A stretch of 64,000 nucleotides of DNA, from positions 62,001 to 126,000 of the forward strand of contig NZ_ATHI01000003.1 of the NCBI RefSeq assembly GCF_000422245.1. Reading direction: 5' to 3'. Source of the stretch: Alkalidesulfovibrio alkalitolerans DSM 16529. Lineage in GTDB: Bacteria > Desulfobacterota > Desulfovibrionia > Desulfovibrionales > Desulfovibrionaceae. How positions within the stretch are numbered: position 1 is the first letter of the stretch; the number at the start of each line of letters is the position of its first letter. Positions 7,500 through 16,924 of this stretch are shown piece by piece. A program made the translations under genes and the position numbers. The notes beneath the pieces are model-generated. The model did not search any database, had not been told where the DNA came from, and saw nothing but the letters and a program-made list of their open reading frames with translations.

Positions 7500-8476
7500 G
7501 CCCTGGGCGCTCCGGCGGCCACGGCGTCGCCCTGGCGCAGAAAGTCGTCGAAATAGGCGATGGTCGCGGCCAGGCCCTGCTCAAGCGGCACCTTCGGCTC
7601 CCAGTCCAGCATCGAGCGGGCCAGTCCGATGTCGGGCTGGCGCTGGCGCGGGTCGTCGAACGGCAGCGGCCTGACCTCGATCTTTGAGCGCGATCCGGTC
7701 ATGGCCACGACCTTCTCGGCCAGCTCCATGATCGTGAACTCGCCGGGATTGCCCAGGTTCACCGGCCCGGTAAAGTCGTCGCCCGTGGCCATGAGCCGCA
7801 CGAAGGCCTCGATCATGTCGTCCACGTAGCAAAAGGACCGCGTCTGCGATCCGTCGCCGTAGACCGTGATAGACTCGCCCTTGAGCGCCTGGACGATGAA
7901 ATTCGAGACCACGCGGCCGTCGCAGGGGTGCATGCGCGGACCGTAGGTGTTGAAGATGCGCGCGATCTTGATGCGTACCTTGTGCTGGCGGCGGTAGTCC
8001 ATGAACAGCGTCTCGGCGCAGCGTTTGCCCTCGTCGTAGCAGGAGCGCGGGCCTATGGGGTTGACGTGGCCCCAGTAGGGCTCCCGCTGCGGATGCTGCT
8101 CGGGGTCGCCGTAGACCTCGGAGGTCGAAGCCTGCATGATCCGGGCGCGGGTGCGCTTGGCCAGGCCGAGCATGTTGATGCTGCCATGCACACAGGTCTT
8201 GGTGGTCTGCACGGGATCGTGCTGGTAGTGGACGGGCGAGGCCGGACAGGCCAGGTTATATATCTCGTCGATCTCCAGATAGAGCGGAAAGGTCACGTCG
8301 TGGCGCAGGAACTCGAAGCGGGGATCGTCCATCAGGTGATAGATGTTGCGTTTGGTCCCCGTGAAACAATTGTCCACGCAGATCACGTCGTGCCCCTGGG
8401 CCAGAAGCCGATCACACAAATGCGAACCCAGAAAGCCCGCGCCGCCCGTGACCAGAATGCGCTTCTTCAGTTCCAT
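7496..8476 (-). CDS. UDP-glucuronic acid decarboxylase (UDP-xylose synthase)
   Basis: This is an extended short-chain dehydrogenase/reductase of 326 residues. It has the NAD-binding GGAGFLGSH, the STSEVYGDP and YDEGKR (YxxxK) catalytic motifs, and the UXS-type strings [12 protein letters not shown] and [18 protein letters not shown]. The reaction is UDP-GlcA to UDP-xylose plus CO2. The upstream stop-to-start distance to the regulator gene is 8 bp, so regulator, decarboxylase and wecB likely form one transcript. Confidence 0.95.
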   Translation of the reverse strand: MELKKRILVTGGAGFLGSHLCDRLLAQGHDVICVDNCFTGTKRNIYHLMDDPRFEFLRHDVTFPLYLEIDEIYNLACPASPVHYQHDPVQTTKTCVHGSINMLGLAKRTRARIMQASTSEVYGDPEQHPQREPYWGHVNPIGPRSCYDEGKRCAETLFMDYRRQHKVRIKIARIFNTYGPRMHPCDGRVVSNFIVQALKGESITVYGDGSQTRSFCYVDDMIEAFVRLMATGDDFTGPVNLGNPGEFTIMELAEKVVAMTGSRSKIEVRPLPFDDPRQRQPDIGLARSMLDWEPKVPLEQGLAATIAYFDDFLRQGDAVAAGAPRA

Positions 8477-8484
8477 GGCCCCTC

Positions 8485-9009
8485 CTATACGACCTGCCAG
8501 TGGGGACGCCCGAGGAACATGCCGCGTTTGGCCGCGAACTCTTCGGGCGATACGATCATGGTCCGTATCTTGCGGTTGATCTTCGCCTCCACGCCCTTGC
8601 GCGTGCCCTCCAGAAGCCCGCGCTTGGGATCGCCCACGATGAGCAGGTCGATGATCCCGGAGTCGCGGCCCTCGGCGTAGTCGTCCAGGATGTAGACGGC
8701 CTCGATGGGCGCCAGGGCGGTCATGACCTGCTCGACCACACGGTCGATGCCCAGATGCTTGCGCACGATGGAGTGGATCTCGGGGAAAAAGGGATGGTTC
8801 GTGTTGGCCCTGAAGAAAACCGAACGGCCGCTCTGGCTGCGCTCCAGGTATCCGGCCCCGGCCAGGCTGTCCAGCTCATCTTTGATGGTCGCGGGCGAGA
8901 CCTTGAACTCGGCGGCCAGTTCGCGCAGGTAGCTCGACACGCCTGGATTCAGGAACAGCTTGAGCAGCACCTGGATGCGCGTTTTGGAGGTGAATAACTC
9001 AGTCAGCAT
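8485..9009 (-). CDS. Winged-helix regulator with nucleotidyltransferase-like C-terminal domain
   Basis: Residues 1-75 form an ArsR/MarR-like winged helix ([36 protein letters not shown]). Residues 85-160 resemble a degenerate nucleotidyltransferase fold ([23 protein letters not shown]) lacking a full catalytic set. Proteins of this shape occur in surface polysaccharide loci and are presumed local regulators. It is first in the minus-strand run ahead of the decarboxylase and wecB. DNA target and ligand are unknown. Confidence 0.75.
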   Translation of the reverse strand: MLTELFTSKTRIQVLLKLFLNPGVSSYLRELAAEFKVSPATIKDELDSLAGAGYLERSQSGRSVFFRANTNHPFFPEIHSIVRKHLGIDRVVEQVMTALAPIEAVYILDDYAEGRDSGIIDLLIVGDPKRGLLEGTRKGVEAKINRKIRTMIVSPEEFAAKRGMFLGRPHWQVV

Positions 9010-9148
9010 GACGCCTTTGCGTTAGGAAAAAGCGAACGGAATGTCAATGCGCGGCAACGGCCAGGCGGCGGGGTGATTCCTGGGGCCGTCAGCTCGAGGA
9101 CGATGGAGACTCCGGTGAATTCGCGCTCTTCCATGGGAAGCCGATTTC

Positions 9149-10333
9149 TCACCATTTGACGCCCCTGAAGATCACGTCTTTCCGGATGGCGTCACCGTGC
9201 TCCCGCACGATGCGCATTATTCCTTCCATGGCTTCATCCGTCAGATAGTGCGGCTCCACTCCCATTTCGAGTAGGCGGTGGTAAGTCGGGTTGTAGTAGT
9301 GTTCCTCTGCTTCCTTGCGCGGGTTTTCGAGGTACTGGACGGTGACGTCCAGCCCGAGGTTGCGGCCGACCCTGGCCGTTTTTTCGGCCAATTCGACCAC
9401 AGTGAAGGTTTCCATGATCTGGTTGAACACGCGCAACTCACCGGGTTCGGCGGGTGACAAAGCCGCCTTGTAGACGCACTGAAGCGTATCCCGGATATTC
9501 AGATACCCTCGCGTCTGCCCTCCCTTGCCATAGACGGTGAGCGGATACCCGGCCACCGCCTGGGTGATGAACCTGTTGACGACCGTTCCAAATATCTCGT
9601 CGTAGTTGAAGAACGGCCTCAGCTTGGGATCGATGATCGTCTCTTCCGTCTCGATCCCGTAAACCGGGCCTTGCATCAGATCCGTCGCGCGCAGGTTCCA
9701 TGTTCTGATGCCGAACCACAGCAGATCAGTGTCCATGATTTTTGATGTGTGGTAAATGGAACTGGCCTGCCTCGGGAACAGGAACCTATCCTTGCGCCCT
9801 TTGTGTTCGATGTCTATCCAGCCTTCCTCGATGTCGATGTTCGGCGTGCCGTATTCCCCCATGGTGCCGATGTGGACGATGTGCGTCTCTGGACTGAAAT
9901 CCTTGACCGCGAACATCAGGTTGTTGGTGATGAGAATATTGTTGGAGAGCGTGAAGTTCGCATGCTCATGGCTCATCAGGGAATAGGGAGCCGAAGGCTG
10001 CTCCGCGAAGTGCATCACGGAATCAGGAACGATGAAGGCGCTTTTTTCGACTTGAAATGCGTATTTGATGTTTCCCGTGAAAATGCCGCGGATCGTCTCT
10101 GGGTTGCGAAGGTCGCCGATCACGACCTTGATTTCTCTGCCGGTCCGTTCATGCCAGATGCGGGCACGCTGGACGAGGTTCGGAACGTCGTACAGCATCC
10201 CCGTGTCAAGTTCCGTTGCCGCATGACGCCTGAAATAGTTGTCGACGACCGTCACGGCATGGCCGCGCGCGGAAAAATACATGGCCGTCGGCCAGCCGAG
10301 GTATCCATCTCCACCCAGTATGAGAACTTGCAT
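9149..10333 (-). CDS. sqdB: UDP-sulfoquinovose synthase (SQD1/SqdB family)
   Basis: The 394-residue protein matches SQD1 throughout: GGDGYLGWPTAMY Rossmann motif, HFAEQPSAPYSLM, LGTMGEYGTPNIDIEEG-like block (here IGTMGEYGTPNIDIEEG), SSIYHTSK with catalytic Tyr/Lys, TVYGKGGQTRGYLNIRDT and NPRKEAEEHYYNPTYH. SQD1 enzymes make UDP-sulfoquinovose from UDP-glucose and sulfite. A sulfonated sugar donor beside glycosyltransferases and cysC suggests a sulfur-bearing surface glycan or a sulfolipid. No SqdX/SQD2-like transferase is obvious here. The 139 bp downstream hold no gene. Confidence 0.93.
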   Translation of the reverse strand: MQVLILGGDGYLGWPTAMYFSARGHAVTVVDNYFRRHAATELDTGMLYDVPNLVQRARIWHERTGREIKVVIGDLRNPETIRGIFTGNIKYAFQVEKSAFIVPDSVMHFAEQPSAPYSLMSHEHANFTLSNNILITNNLMFAVKDFSPETHIVHIGTMGEYGTPNIDIEEGWIDIEHKGRKDRFLFPRQASSIYHTSKIMDTDLLWFGIRTWNLRATDLMQGPVYGIETEETIIDPKLRPFFNYDEIFGTVVNRFITQAVAGYPLTVYGKGGQTRGYLNIRDTLQCVYKAALSPAEPGELRVFNQIMETFTVVELAEKTARVGRNLGLDVTVQYLENPRKEAEEHYYNPTYHRLLEMGVEPHYLTDEAMEGIMRIVREHGDAIRKDVIFRGVKW

Positions 10334-10768
10334 GTACCAATCCTTTCGTTTGGCAATTCCTGGACGTCATCCAACGTCGCTACTCCGTAGGGCACGCCTC
10401 CCGTCCAAGTTTTATGGAGGCCGAGTCCCGCCACCTCCCCGCGCCGGATGACGTCCGCGACGTTCTCATGCCCGCCAAGCAACGTCTACAGCAAGTAGGC
10501 GTGATCGGGAAAGTGGCGCGGCCGCATTGGGTCTGTACCCTTGTCAAATCGCCATGTCCGCCGGGTGAAGCCAGGCGCCTCGAAACGTCTCTGGAGCCAG
10601 AGAGCGAGGCGAGGGGCTTTGGACCGTTGTCTTTTTACCGGACGGCTGGCACTCTTGTTTGCGAACCATCACGCTTACCGCCGCAATCGCGAAAGATCCA
10701 CGCGCTTCGCAAGCGGCAACGAGGGATCGTCCGGGATATCCATGCCCGGCGTTCCACGAAGGCACGAT
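10334..10768. other. Divergent intergenic region of the polysaccharide locus
   Basis: The 435 bp between the divergent sqdB and methyltransferase genes hold no confident gene. It must contain promoters for both sides, but no good sigma-70 pair stands out. On the minus strand, 10482-10340 encodes a protein-like fragment (NVADVIRRGEVAGLG, GVPYGVATLDDVQELP) that begins after a stop and runs out of frame into sqdB; this may be a decayed gene end. Confidence 0.5.
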
Positions 10769-11533
10769 ATGAAGAAAACGGAGCCGCAGGATATCTTCGG
10801 GCAGGCCATCGCCGAGCGAAGCAGCAGGCGAGGACTTTGCCTCGACCTTGCTCGCCTGGACTATCAGCTCGACTATGGTGAGCATTTTTTTCTTGAGTGC
10901 GGGGAGAGGGTGCTTTTTGTCGGCGTCGGGCATGGCTTCGACGCCTTGAGGGCGCTCCAGTCCGATCGGGTTTCCGTAGCCGTCGGGGTCGACCCATATT
11001 TCGGAGATCACGGAAACGACGAGGGCGATCTGGACACGTTGGTCGGACTCGCCGGACGTATGAGATTGGCTGAGAGACTCTCGGTGCACAGAATGGCCGT
11101 GCAGGAGTATCTGCGGGACAATCGGGAGCCCTTCACGGGAATGGTGGTCTTCGATGTACTGCATCACATCTTCGAGGATTCCAGGAACCTGCGCTTCACG
11201 TCGCGTTGGCGGGAGCTTGTGGACTTCATGCGCCTGCTGCACGCCGGGCTCGTCCCTGGCGGGGGCGTCCTGATACAGGAAACCGAGCCCGTCGGGTTGC
11301 GGCAGTTGGCCACGAGGATGGGATGGCTCAAGGGGTCGGTTGATTATTCCACCAAACAGTCGTGGCGAGTCTGGGCCGGGGCGGCGAGCAAGGCGGGGTT
11401 CGAGATGAAGAAGCGGACCACGTATGTCCCTTTCGCGCTCAGGCGTTTGCGGCCTCTCTTTTGCGGTCTGCCCGGACTTTACACGGTCTCGGACAGAAGC
11501 GTTATTACGCTGCGAAAGCCGCTTCGAGAGTAA
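10769..11533 (+). CDS. SAM-dependent methyltransferase
   Basis: The 254-residue protein has a class I methyltransferase motif I (VLFVGVGHGFDAL), an acidic follow-up strand (VAVGVDPYFGDHG), and motif IV-like MVVFDVLHHIFEDS. The substrate is probably a sugar or a lipid-linked glycan, judged from its position upstream of a GT4 glycosyltransferase with a 3-bp gap. The ATG at 10769 is preferred because GAAGG lies 6 nt upstream. The open frame to the left has no recognisable protein features. Confidence 0.8.
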   Translation: MKKTEPQDIFGQAIAERSSRRGLCLDLARLDYQLDYGEHFFLECGERVLFVGVGHGFDALRALQSDRVSVAVGVDPYFGDHGNDEGDLDTLVGLAGRMRLAERLSVHRMAVQEYLRDNREPFTGMVVFDVLHHIFEDSRNLRFTSRWRELVDFMRLLHAGLVPGGGVLIQETEPVGLRQLATRMGWLKGSVDYSTKQSWRVWAGAASKAGFEMKKRTTYVPFALRRLRPLFCGLPGLYTVSDRSVITLRKPLRE

Positions 11534-11536
11534 AAG

Positions 11537-12694
11537 GTGAAAATACTTTTCCTGACGCGCTCCCTGCATCGTGGCGGAGCCGAGACGCAACTTGTGCAGT
11601 TGGCGACCGGGTTGGCCGAACGCGGGCACGAAGTCTGCGTGGCGGTGTACTATTCCGGGGGGGCGCTCGAGAGTGAGCTTGCCGGGCGGGGCGTGCGGCT
11701 GCATGATCTTGGAAAGCACGGGAGGTGGGACCTGCCGGGTTTCGCGGCGCGGCTGGTCCGTCTGGTGTGGCGCGAGCGGCCGGACGTGCTGCATGCCTAT
11801 CTGACCACGGCGAACCTGCTGGCCGCCAGCCTGGGGCTGTTCTTTCCCCGCACGCGCATCGTCTGGGGCGTGCGCGCCACGGACATGCGCGGGATGCGCA
11901 AGGACGGGGTGGCCTCGCTGACCATGCGACTGGAAACCCTGCTTGCCCGCCGCAGCGACCTGATCATCACCAACTCGCGGGCGTCCGCATCGCGCCTGGC
12001 GGCGCACGGGGTGGACAAAGCGAGGATCGCGGTGGTGGCGAACGGCATAGACACCCGCCGCTTCGAGCCTTCGCCCGACGTGCGGTCCGCAAGCCGCGAG
12101 GCCTGGGGGATTCCGGCGGAGGCGGTGGCCGTGGGGCTTCCTGCCAGGCTCGACCCGGTCAAAGACCACGCCACGTTTCTCCGGGCGGCGAAATGTTTAC
12201 TGGAATCGGATCGCGGCGTACATTTTCTCTGCGCGGGAGGAGGGGAGCCAGGTTTTGCGGCCCGGCTTCGTGAATTGGCGGATTCGCTCGGGATCGGCCA
12301 CGCCGTTCACTGGCTCGGCGAGATGGAGGACATGCGGAAGTTTTACGCGGGTCTCGATCTGGCCGTGCTGAGTTCGACGAGTGAGAGTTTTCCGAACGTC
12401 CTGTGCGAGGCCATGGCCTGTGGAGTGCCGTGCGTGGCCACGGATGTGGGCGACTGCGCGTTGATCGTGGGCGAGGAGGGAATCACGGTTCGACCGGGCG
12501 ATCCCGAGGCCCTGGCCAATGCCATGCGGGACATGCTGGGCCGCATTGCGTCTGGCAGCTCGTCGCCGGAGCGTGTCCGCGAGCGGGTGGAGACGCTTTT
12601 CGGTCTTGATACGATGGTACGGCGCAGCGAGGAATTGCTTATGGAGATTTCCGCAAGGCAGCTCGGTCCGAAAACCATGCGCTGGAAAGGATGA
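11537..12694 (+). CDS. GT4-family glycosyltransferase
   Basis: The 385-residue protein begins with a GTG and shows the GT-B fold: LTRSLHRGGAETQLVQLA at the N-terminus, VANGIDTRRFEPS in the linker, and the nucleotide-sugar-binding ESFPNVLCEAMACGVPCVAT near residue 290. It transfers a sugar from a nucleotide donor to a growing surface glycan at the cytoplasmic face; donor and acceptor cannot be read. Its stop overlaps the ATG region of galE. Confidence 0.92.
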   Translation: MKILFLTRSLHRGGAETQLVQLATGLAERGHEVCVAVYYSGGALESELAGRGVRLHDLGKHGRWDLPGFAARLVRLVWRERPDVLHAYLTTANLLAASLGLFFPRTRIVWGVRATDMRGMRKDGVASLTMRLETLLARRSDLIITNSRASASRLAAHGVDKARIAVVANGIDTRRFEPSPDVRSASREAWGIPAEAVAVGLPARLDPVKDHATFLRAAKCLLESDRGVHFLCAGGGEPGFAARLRELADSLGIGHAVHWLGEMEDMRKFYAGLDLAVLSSTSESFPNVLCEAMACGVPCVATDVGDCALIVGEEGITVRPGDPEALANAMRDMLGRIASGSSSPERVRERVETLFGLDTMVRRSEELLMEISARQLGPKTMRWKG

Positions 12695-12699
12695 AGATT

Positions 12700-13689
12700 A
12701 TGACAAAGACGGCTCCCATCCTCGTCACCGGCGGGGCGGGGTACATCGGCAGCCATGCCTGCAAGGCCCTGGCCCGGGCCGGGTACGAGCCCCTGGTGCT
12801 CGACGATCTCTCGTCCGGCCACGAGTGGGCCGTGAAATGGGGGCCGCTGGTGCGCGGCGACATCCACGACACGGCACTCCTCGACGGCCTCTTTGCCCGC
12901 CACCGCTTTGCCGGGGTGCTGCACTTCGCGGCCTTCATCCAGGTGGGCGAGTCCGTGGCCGAGCCCGCCAAATACTACGAGAACAACACGGGAGGCGCGC
13001 TGCGCCTGCTCGACGCGGCCCGCCGCCACGGCTGCCGCGCCGTGGTCTTCTCCAGCACCGCCGCGGTCTACGGCACGCCCGACAGCGTACCCATCCCGGT
13101 GAGCGCGCCGCTTCGGCCCGAGAACCCTTACGGCCGTTCCAAGCGCATGGTCGAGGAGATCCTGGCCGACTTCGAGGCGGCCTACGGCCTGCGCCACGCC
13201 ATCTTGCGCTATTTCAACGCCGCCGGGGCCGACCTTGAAGGAGAGATCGGCGAGGAACATGCCCCGGAGACGCATCTCGTGCCCCTGGCCGTTCTGGCGG
13301 CCCAGGGCAAGGCCCCGCCCCTGCGCCTCTTCGGCGACGATTGGGACACGCCCGACGGCACACCGATCCGCGACTACATCCACGTCACCGACCTGGCCGA
13401 GGCCCACGTGCTGGCCTTGCGCCGCATCCTGGAGCGTGACGAGAGCCTTATCTGCAACCTGGGCACGGGCCAGGGGAACAGCGTGCGCGAGATCGTGGCC
13501 GCCGTGGCCCGCGTGGGCGGCCGCGAGGTGCCGCATTCCGTGGCCCCGCGCCGTCCGGGCGATCCTTCCCGGCTGGTGGCGGACCCTTCGGCCGCCGAGG
13601 AGCTTCTCGGCTGGCGGCCGCGCATCACTGAGATAGAAGAGATCGTGGCCTCGGCTTGGCGCTGGCACGCGCAAAGGATGGGCATCTAG
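12700..13689 (+). CDS. galE: UDP-glucose 4-epimerase
   Basis: The 329-residue protein has GGAGYIGSHACKAL, FSSTAAVYGTPD, PYGRSKRMVEE (YxxxK) and RYFNAAGAD, all typical of GalE. It interconverts UDP-glucose and UDP-galactose and supplies the local glycosyltransferases. An in-frame ATG at 12691 overlaps the previous stop, but the GGAAAGG site is directly adjacent to it; the ATG at 12700 has 9 nt spacing and is preferred. Confidence 0.94.
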   Translation: MTKTAPILVTGGAGYIGSHACKALARAGYEPLVLDDLSSGHEWAVKWGPLVRGDIHDTALLDGLFARHRFAGVLHFAAFIQVGESVAEPAKYYENNTGGALRLLDAARRHGCRAVVFSSTAAVYGTPDSVPIPVSAPLRPENPYGRSKRMVEEILADFEAAYGLRHAILRYFNAAGADLEGEIGEEHAPETHLVPLAVLAAQGKAPPLRLFGDDWDTPDGTPIRDYIHVTDLAEAHVLALRRILERDESLICNLGTGQGNSVREIVAAVARVGGREVPHSVAPRRPGDPSRLVADPSAAEELLGWRPRITEIEEIVASAWRWHAQRMGI

Positions 13690-13691
13690 CC

Positions 13692-15617
13692 GTGTGCGGC
13701 GTTACGGGCCTTGTGCTGCCTGGGCGCGCGGGCGCGGATATCGAGCCGCTGGCCCGGGCCATGGCCGATACCATGGCCCATCGCGGACCAGACGGCGCGG
13801 GCGCGTGGAGCGCCGAGGGAGTGGCCCTCGGGCATCGCCGTCTGGCCATCATCGATCTTTCGCCCGCCGGGGCGCAGCCCATGCGCTCGGCCACGGGCCG
13901 CTACGCCGTCAGCTACAACGGCGAGATATACAATTTCCGCGAGCTTCGGCAGGAGCTCGAAGGCCTGGGCCACGCCTTTTCGGGCGGCTCGGACACCGAG
14001 GTCATGCTCGCGGCCGTGGAGCAGTGGGGCGTTGCCCAGGCCGTGGGGCGTTTCGTGGGCATGTTCGCCTTCGGGCTGTGGGACGAGGCCGAAAAGACGC
14101 TGTGGCTGTGCCGCGACCGCCTCGGCGTCAAGCCGCTCTATTACGCGGTTATGGGCGGCGGGGCCGCGAGCGGCCTGGCCTTCGCCTCGGAGCTGAAGGC
14201 TTTGCGCGCATTGCCGGACTTTGACCCCGACATCGACCGCGAGGCCGTGACGCTCTTCATGCGCCACAATTACATTCCCGCGCCGCTAACCATCTACCGC
14301 GCCGCGCGCAAACTCCCGCCAGGCTGTCTGGCACGCTTCGCCCCTGGCGCATCCAAGCCCGAGGTCATCCCCTACTGGAGCCTGCGCGAGGTCTGGCAAC
14401 GCGGTGTGGCCGAGCCCTTTGCGGGCGGTCCCGACGAGGCTGCCGAGGCGCTCTCGCCCCTTTTGGCCGATGCGGTGCGGCTGCGCATGATCGCGGACGT
14501 GCCCGTGGGCGTGCTGCTCTCGGGCGGCATCGACTCGTCGCTCACGGCCGCGCTGATGCGTGAGGCCGTGGGCGGGGAGACGCCGGTGCGCGCCTTCACC
14601 GTGGGGTTTTCCGAGGCGGCCTACGACGAGTCGGCCCATGCCGGGAGAGTGGCCCGCGCGCTGGGGCTCTCGCACACCGTGCTGCCCGTGAGCGCCACCG
14701 ACCTGCTCGACCTTGTGCCGCATCTGCCCCGGATGTGGGACGAACCCTTCGCCGACGCCTCGCAAGTGCCCACGCACCTCGTGTTCAAGCGGCTCGCGGG
14801 CGAGGTGGTGGTGGCCCTCACGGGCGATGGCGCGGACGAGTGCTTCGCGGGCTACGCCCGCTACGGCTGGGCCGCACACTTCGCCCACGTGGAACGCTTT
14901 CCCCTGGCGCTTCGGCGGCTGGCGGCCGGGATGTGCTCCCTTGCGCCCGGGGCCTGCCTGAATCTGCTCGGCCCGCGCGGCAGAAAGCTGCGCTGGCGCG
15001 CCGGGCTTTTGTCGAGCCGCGATTTTCCCACCTTCTATCGGGCACTCGTCTCGCACCATCTGGACCCGGCCGCGCTCGTCGTCGGCGGCAGCGAGCCGTC
15101 CACACCGCTCACCGAGCCCGGCTGGCTGCTCGGCGGCGCGGACCGCCTGCGCCAGATGCAGGCCTGGGACATGGCCGCCTACCTGCCCGACGACATTCTG
15201 GTCAAGGCCGACCGGGCCAGCATGGGCGCGTCCATCGAGGCCCGCTCGCCCTTTCTCGACCACCGCGTGGTGGAGTTTGCGACCGCGCTGCCGCCCGAGG
15301 CGACCGTGCGCGAGGGCAGGGGCAAGCAGCCGTTGCGCCGCCTTTTGGCCCGGCGGCTGCCCCCGCGCCTCTTCGAACGACCCAAGGCGGGCTTCACCCT
15401 GCCTGTGGAGGCTTGGCTCGGCCACGAACTGCGCGAGTGGGCGGAGCCGCTTCTTTCGCGCCGCTCCCTGAGCGTGGCAGGGCTGCTCGATCCCGAGCCC
15501 GTCCGAAAGCTTTGGAAGGCGTACCTCGCCGGCGACACTTCGCGCCATTCACTGCTCTGGAACGCGCTCATGCTCCAGGCTTGGCACGAGCATTGGATCG
15601 CGGGAGGCGCGACGTGA
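13692..15617 (+). CDS. asnB: Glutamine-hydrolysing asparagine synthase-like protein
   Basis: The start is the GTG at 13692, because it places Cys at position 2 (MCGVTG), the glutaminase nucleophile. The N-terminal class II amidotransferase domain has HRGPDGAGAW and SYNGEIYNFREL; the C-terminal synthetase domain has the PP-loop LLSGGIDSS and LTGDGADECFAGYARY. AsnB paralogues in polysaccharide loci often amidate sugar or peptide carboxylates (WbpS-like), so it may modify a uronic acid made here rather than feed Asn supply. GTGA overlap with the next gene indicates coupling. Confidence 0.92.
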   Translation: MCGVTGLVLPGRAGADIEPLARAMADTMAHRGPDGAGAWSAEGVALGHRRLAIIDLSPAGAQPMRSATGRYAVSYNGEIYNFRELRQELEGLGHAFSGGSDTEVMLAAVEQWGVAQAVGRFVGMFAFGLWDEAEKTLWLCRDRLGVKPLYYAVMGGGAASGLAFASELKALRALPDFDPDIDREAVTLFMRHNYIPAPLTIYRAARKLPPGCLARFAPGASKPEVIPYWSLREVWQRGVAEPFAGGPDEAAEALSPLLADAVRLRMIADVPVGVLLSGGIDSSLTAALMREAVGGETPVRAFTVGFSEAAYDESAHAGRVARALGLSHTVLPVSATDLLDLVPHLPRMWDEPFADASQVPTHLVFKRLAGEVVVALTGDGADECFAGYARYGWAAHFAHVERFPLALRRLAAGMCSLAPGACLNLLGPRGRKLRWRAGLLSSRDFPTFYRALVSHHLDPAALVVGGSEPSTPLTEPGWLLGGADRLRQMQAWDMAAYLPDDILVKADRASMGASIEARSPFLDHRVVEFATALPPEATVREGRGKQPLRRLLARRLPPRLFERPKAGFTLPVEAWLGHELREWAEPLLSRRSLSVAGLLDPEPVRKLWKAYLAGDTSRHSLLWNALMLQAWHEHWIAGGAT

Positions 15618-16759
15618 GGGTGCTGCACGTCATCACCGGCCTTGGCCTGGGCGGGGCCGAAACCTCGCTGGTCAAGCTCGTGGCGGCCACGCCCGAGATA
15701 GAGCATCGTATCGTGAGCCTTCTGCCCGAAGGCGCTCTTGCCGCTGCCGCCCGGGCAGCCGGGGCCACGGTACAAAGTATCGACGTTTCGCCGAGCCCCG
15801 CGGCGCTGCTTCGCGTGGGACGTCTGACCAGGATCGTGCGCGAGTTTGCGCCGGATGTGGTCCAGACCTGGCTGTATCACGCCGATTTCATGGGCTTTCT
15901 GGCCGCGCGACTGGCGGGCCTTCCAGACAGGACGGTGCCTGTGGCCTGGAACATCCGCTGCGCGGACATGGATCTTTCGCACTACCGGTTGGCCACGCGG
16001 CTCACGGTACGCCTCTTGGCCCTTCTCTCGCGTCTGCCTCAAGCCATCGTCACCAACTCGCGCGCCGCCGTGGAGCATCATCGAAAGCTCGGCTACGCGG
16101 GAGACTTCACGGTCATCCCCAACGGGTTCGACACCGGACGTTTCGCTCCCGACGCCACGGCCCGCGCGCGCCTCCGGGCCGAGTGGGGCATGACTGCAGA
16201 TCAACCCCTGATCGGTTTCGTGGGCCGCCTGGACGCCATGAAGAACCTGCCGCTTTTGTGTCGCGCTCTTTCTTTTGTAACCGCTCGGCAGGAAGATGTT
16301 CGCGCCGTGTTCTGCGGTCAGTGGCTTGGGCCGAACGACGGGGCGGCGCAGCGGCTTTTGCGCAGACACGGGCTGGAGGGCCGCGTGCGGCTGCTCGGCC
16401 CACGCGACGACGTGCCTGCCGTGCTCTCGGCCTTGGACTGTCTGGTATTGTCCTCGCGTAGCGAGGGCTTCCTCAACGTTCTGGGCGAGGCCATGGCCTG
16501 CGGCGTGCCTTGCGCGACCACGGACGCGGGCGACGCGGCTCTGATCGTGGGTGGGGAGGGCCGGGTCGTGCCGCGCGGCGACGCCGACGCGCTCAGCCGA
16601 GCGATCCTCGACATCCTGACGCTTCCCCCCGATGAAAAGGAAGCCCTTGGCCGCCGCGCCCGCGAGCGCATCGAGCGGGAATTCTCCATTGCAGCCATGG
16701 CTGGTCGCTATCTCGACCTATGGGCATCACTGGCCGCCAAGGCCGCGCCCCGTAGTTGA
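15614..16759 (+). CDS. GT4-family glycosyltransferase
   Basis: The 381-residue protein starts at a GTG overlapping the asnB stop, with GGAGG 6-7 nt upstream. It has HVITGLGLGGAETSLVKLV at the N-terminus, IPNGFDTGRFAPD in the middle and SEGFLNVLGEAMACGVPC near residue 290, the GT4 donor-binding motif. It is the last gene of the plus-strand polysaccharide run, so it likely adds one sugar of the same glycan. The open frame extends upstream through asnB in another phase, which is a high-GC artefact. Confidence 0.92.
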   Translation: MRVLHVITGLGLGGAETSLVKLVAATPEIEHRIVSLLPEGALAAAARAAGATVQSIDVSPSPAALLRVGRLTRIVREFAPDVVQTWLYHADFMGFLAARLAGLPDRTVPVAWNIRCADMDLSHYRLATRLTVRLLALLSRLPQAIVTNSRAAVEHHRKLGYAGDFTVIPNGFDTGRFAPDATARARLRAEWGMTADQPLIGFVGRLDAMKNLPLLCRALSFVTARQEDVRAVFCGQWLGPNDGAAQRLLRRHGLEGRVRLLGPRDDVPAVLSALDCLVLSSRSEGFLNVLGEAMACGVPCATTDAGDAALIVGGEGRVVPRGDADALSRAILDILTLPPDEKEALGRRARERIEREFSIAAMAGRYLDLWASLAAKAAPRS

Positions 16760-16924
16760 TCTTTCCGTGTTCGGCACCTTTGTTCCACCATCCCGCTTTT
16801 CTTGACGATCGATAGTGTCAGGGGGTAGGGTTTCGCGTCAGGATGGGACTTGCGCCCAGAGGGGCGGGGCGTTTTGCGGGACGCGGGGGACGACGATGGA
16901 CACGGACGCGAGGAACGGTTTCTG

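Noticed and set aside
10544-12169. 541-codon minus-strand open frame
   Set aside because: It is antisense to a good methyltransferase and a GT4 gene; composition is Arg/Pro/His rich with no motif.
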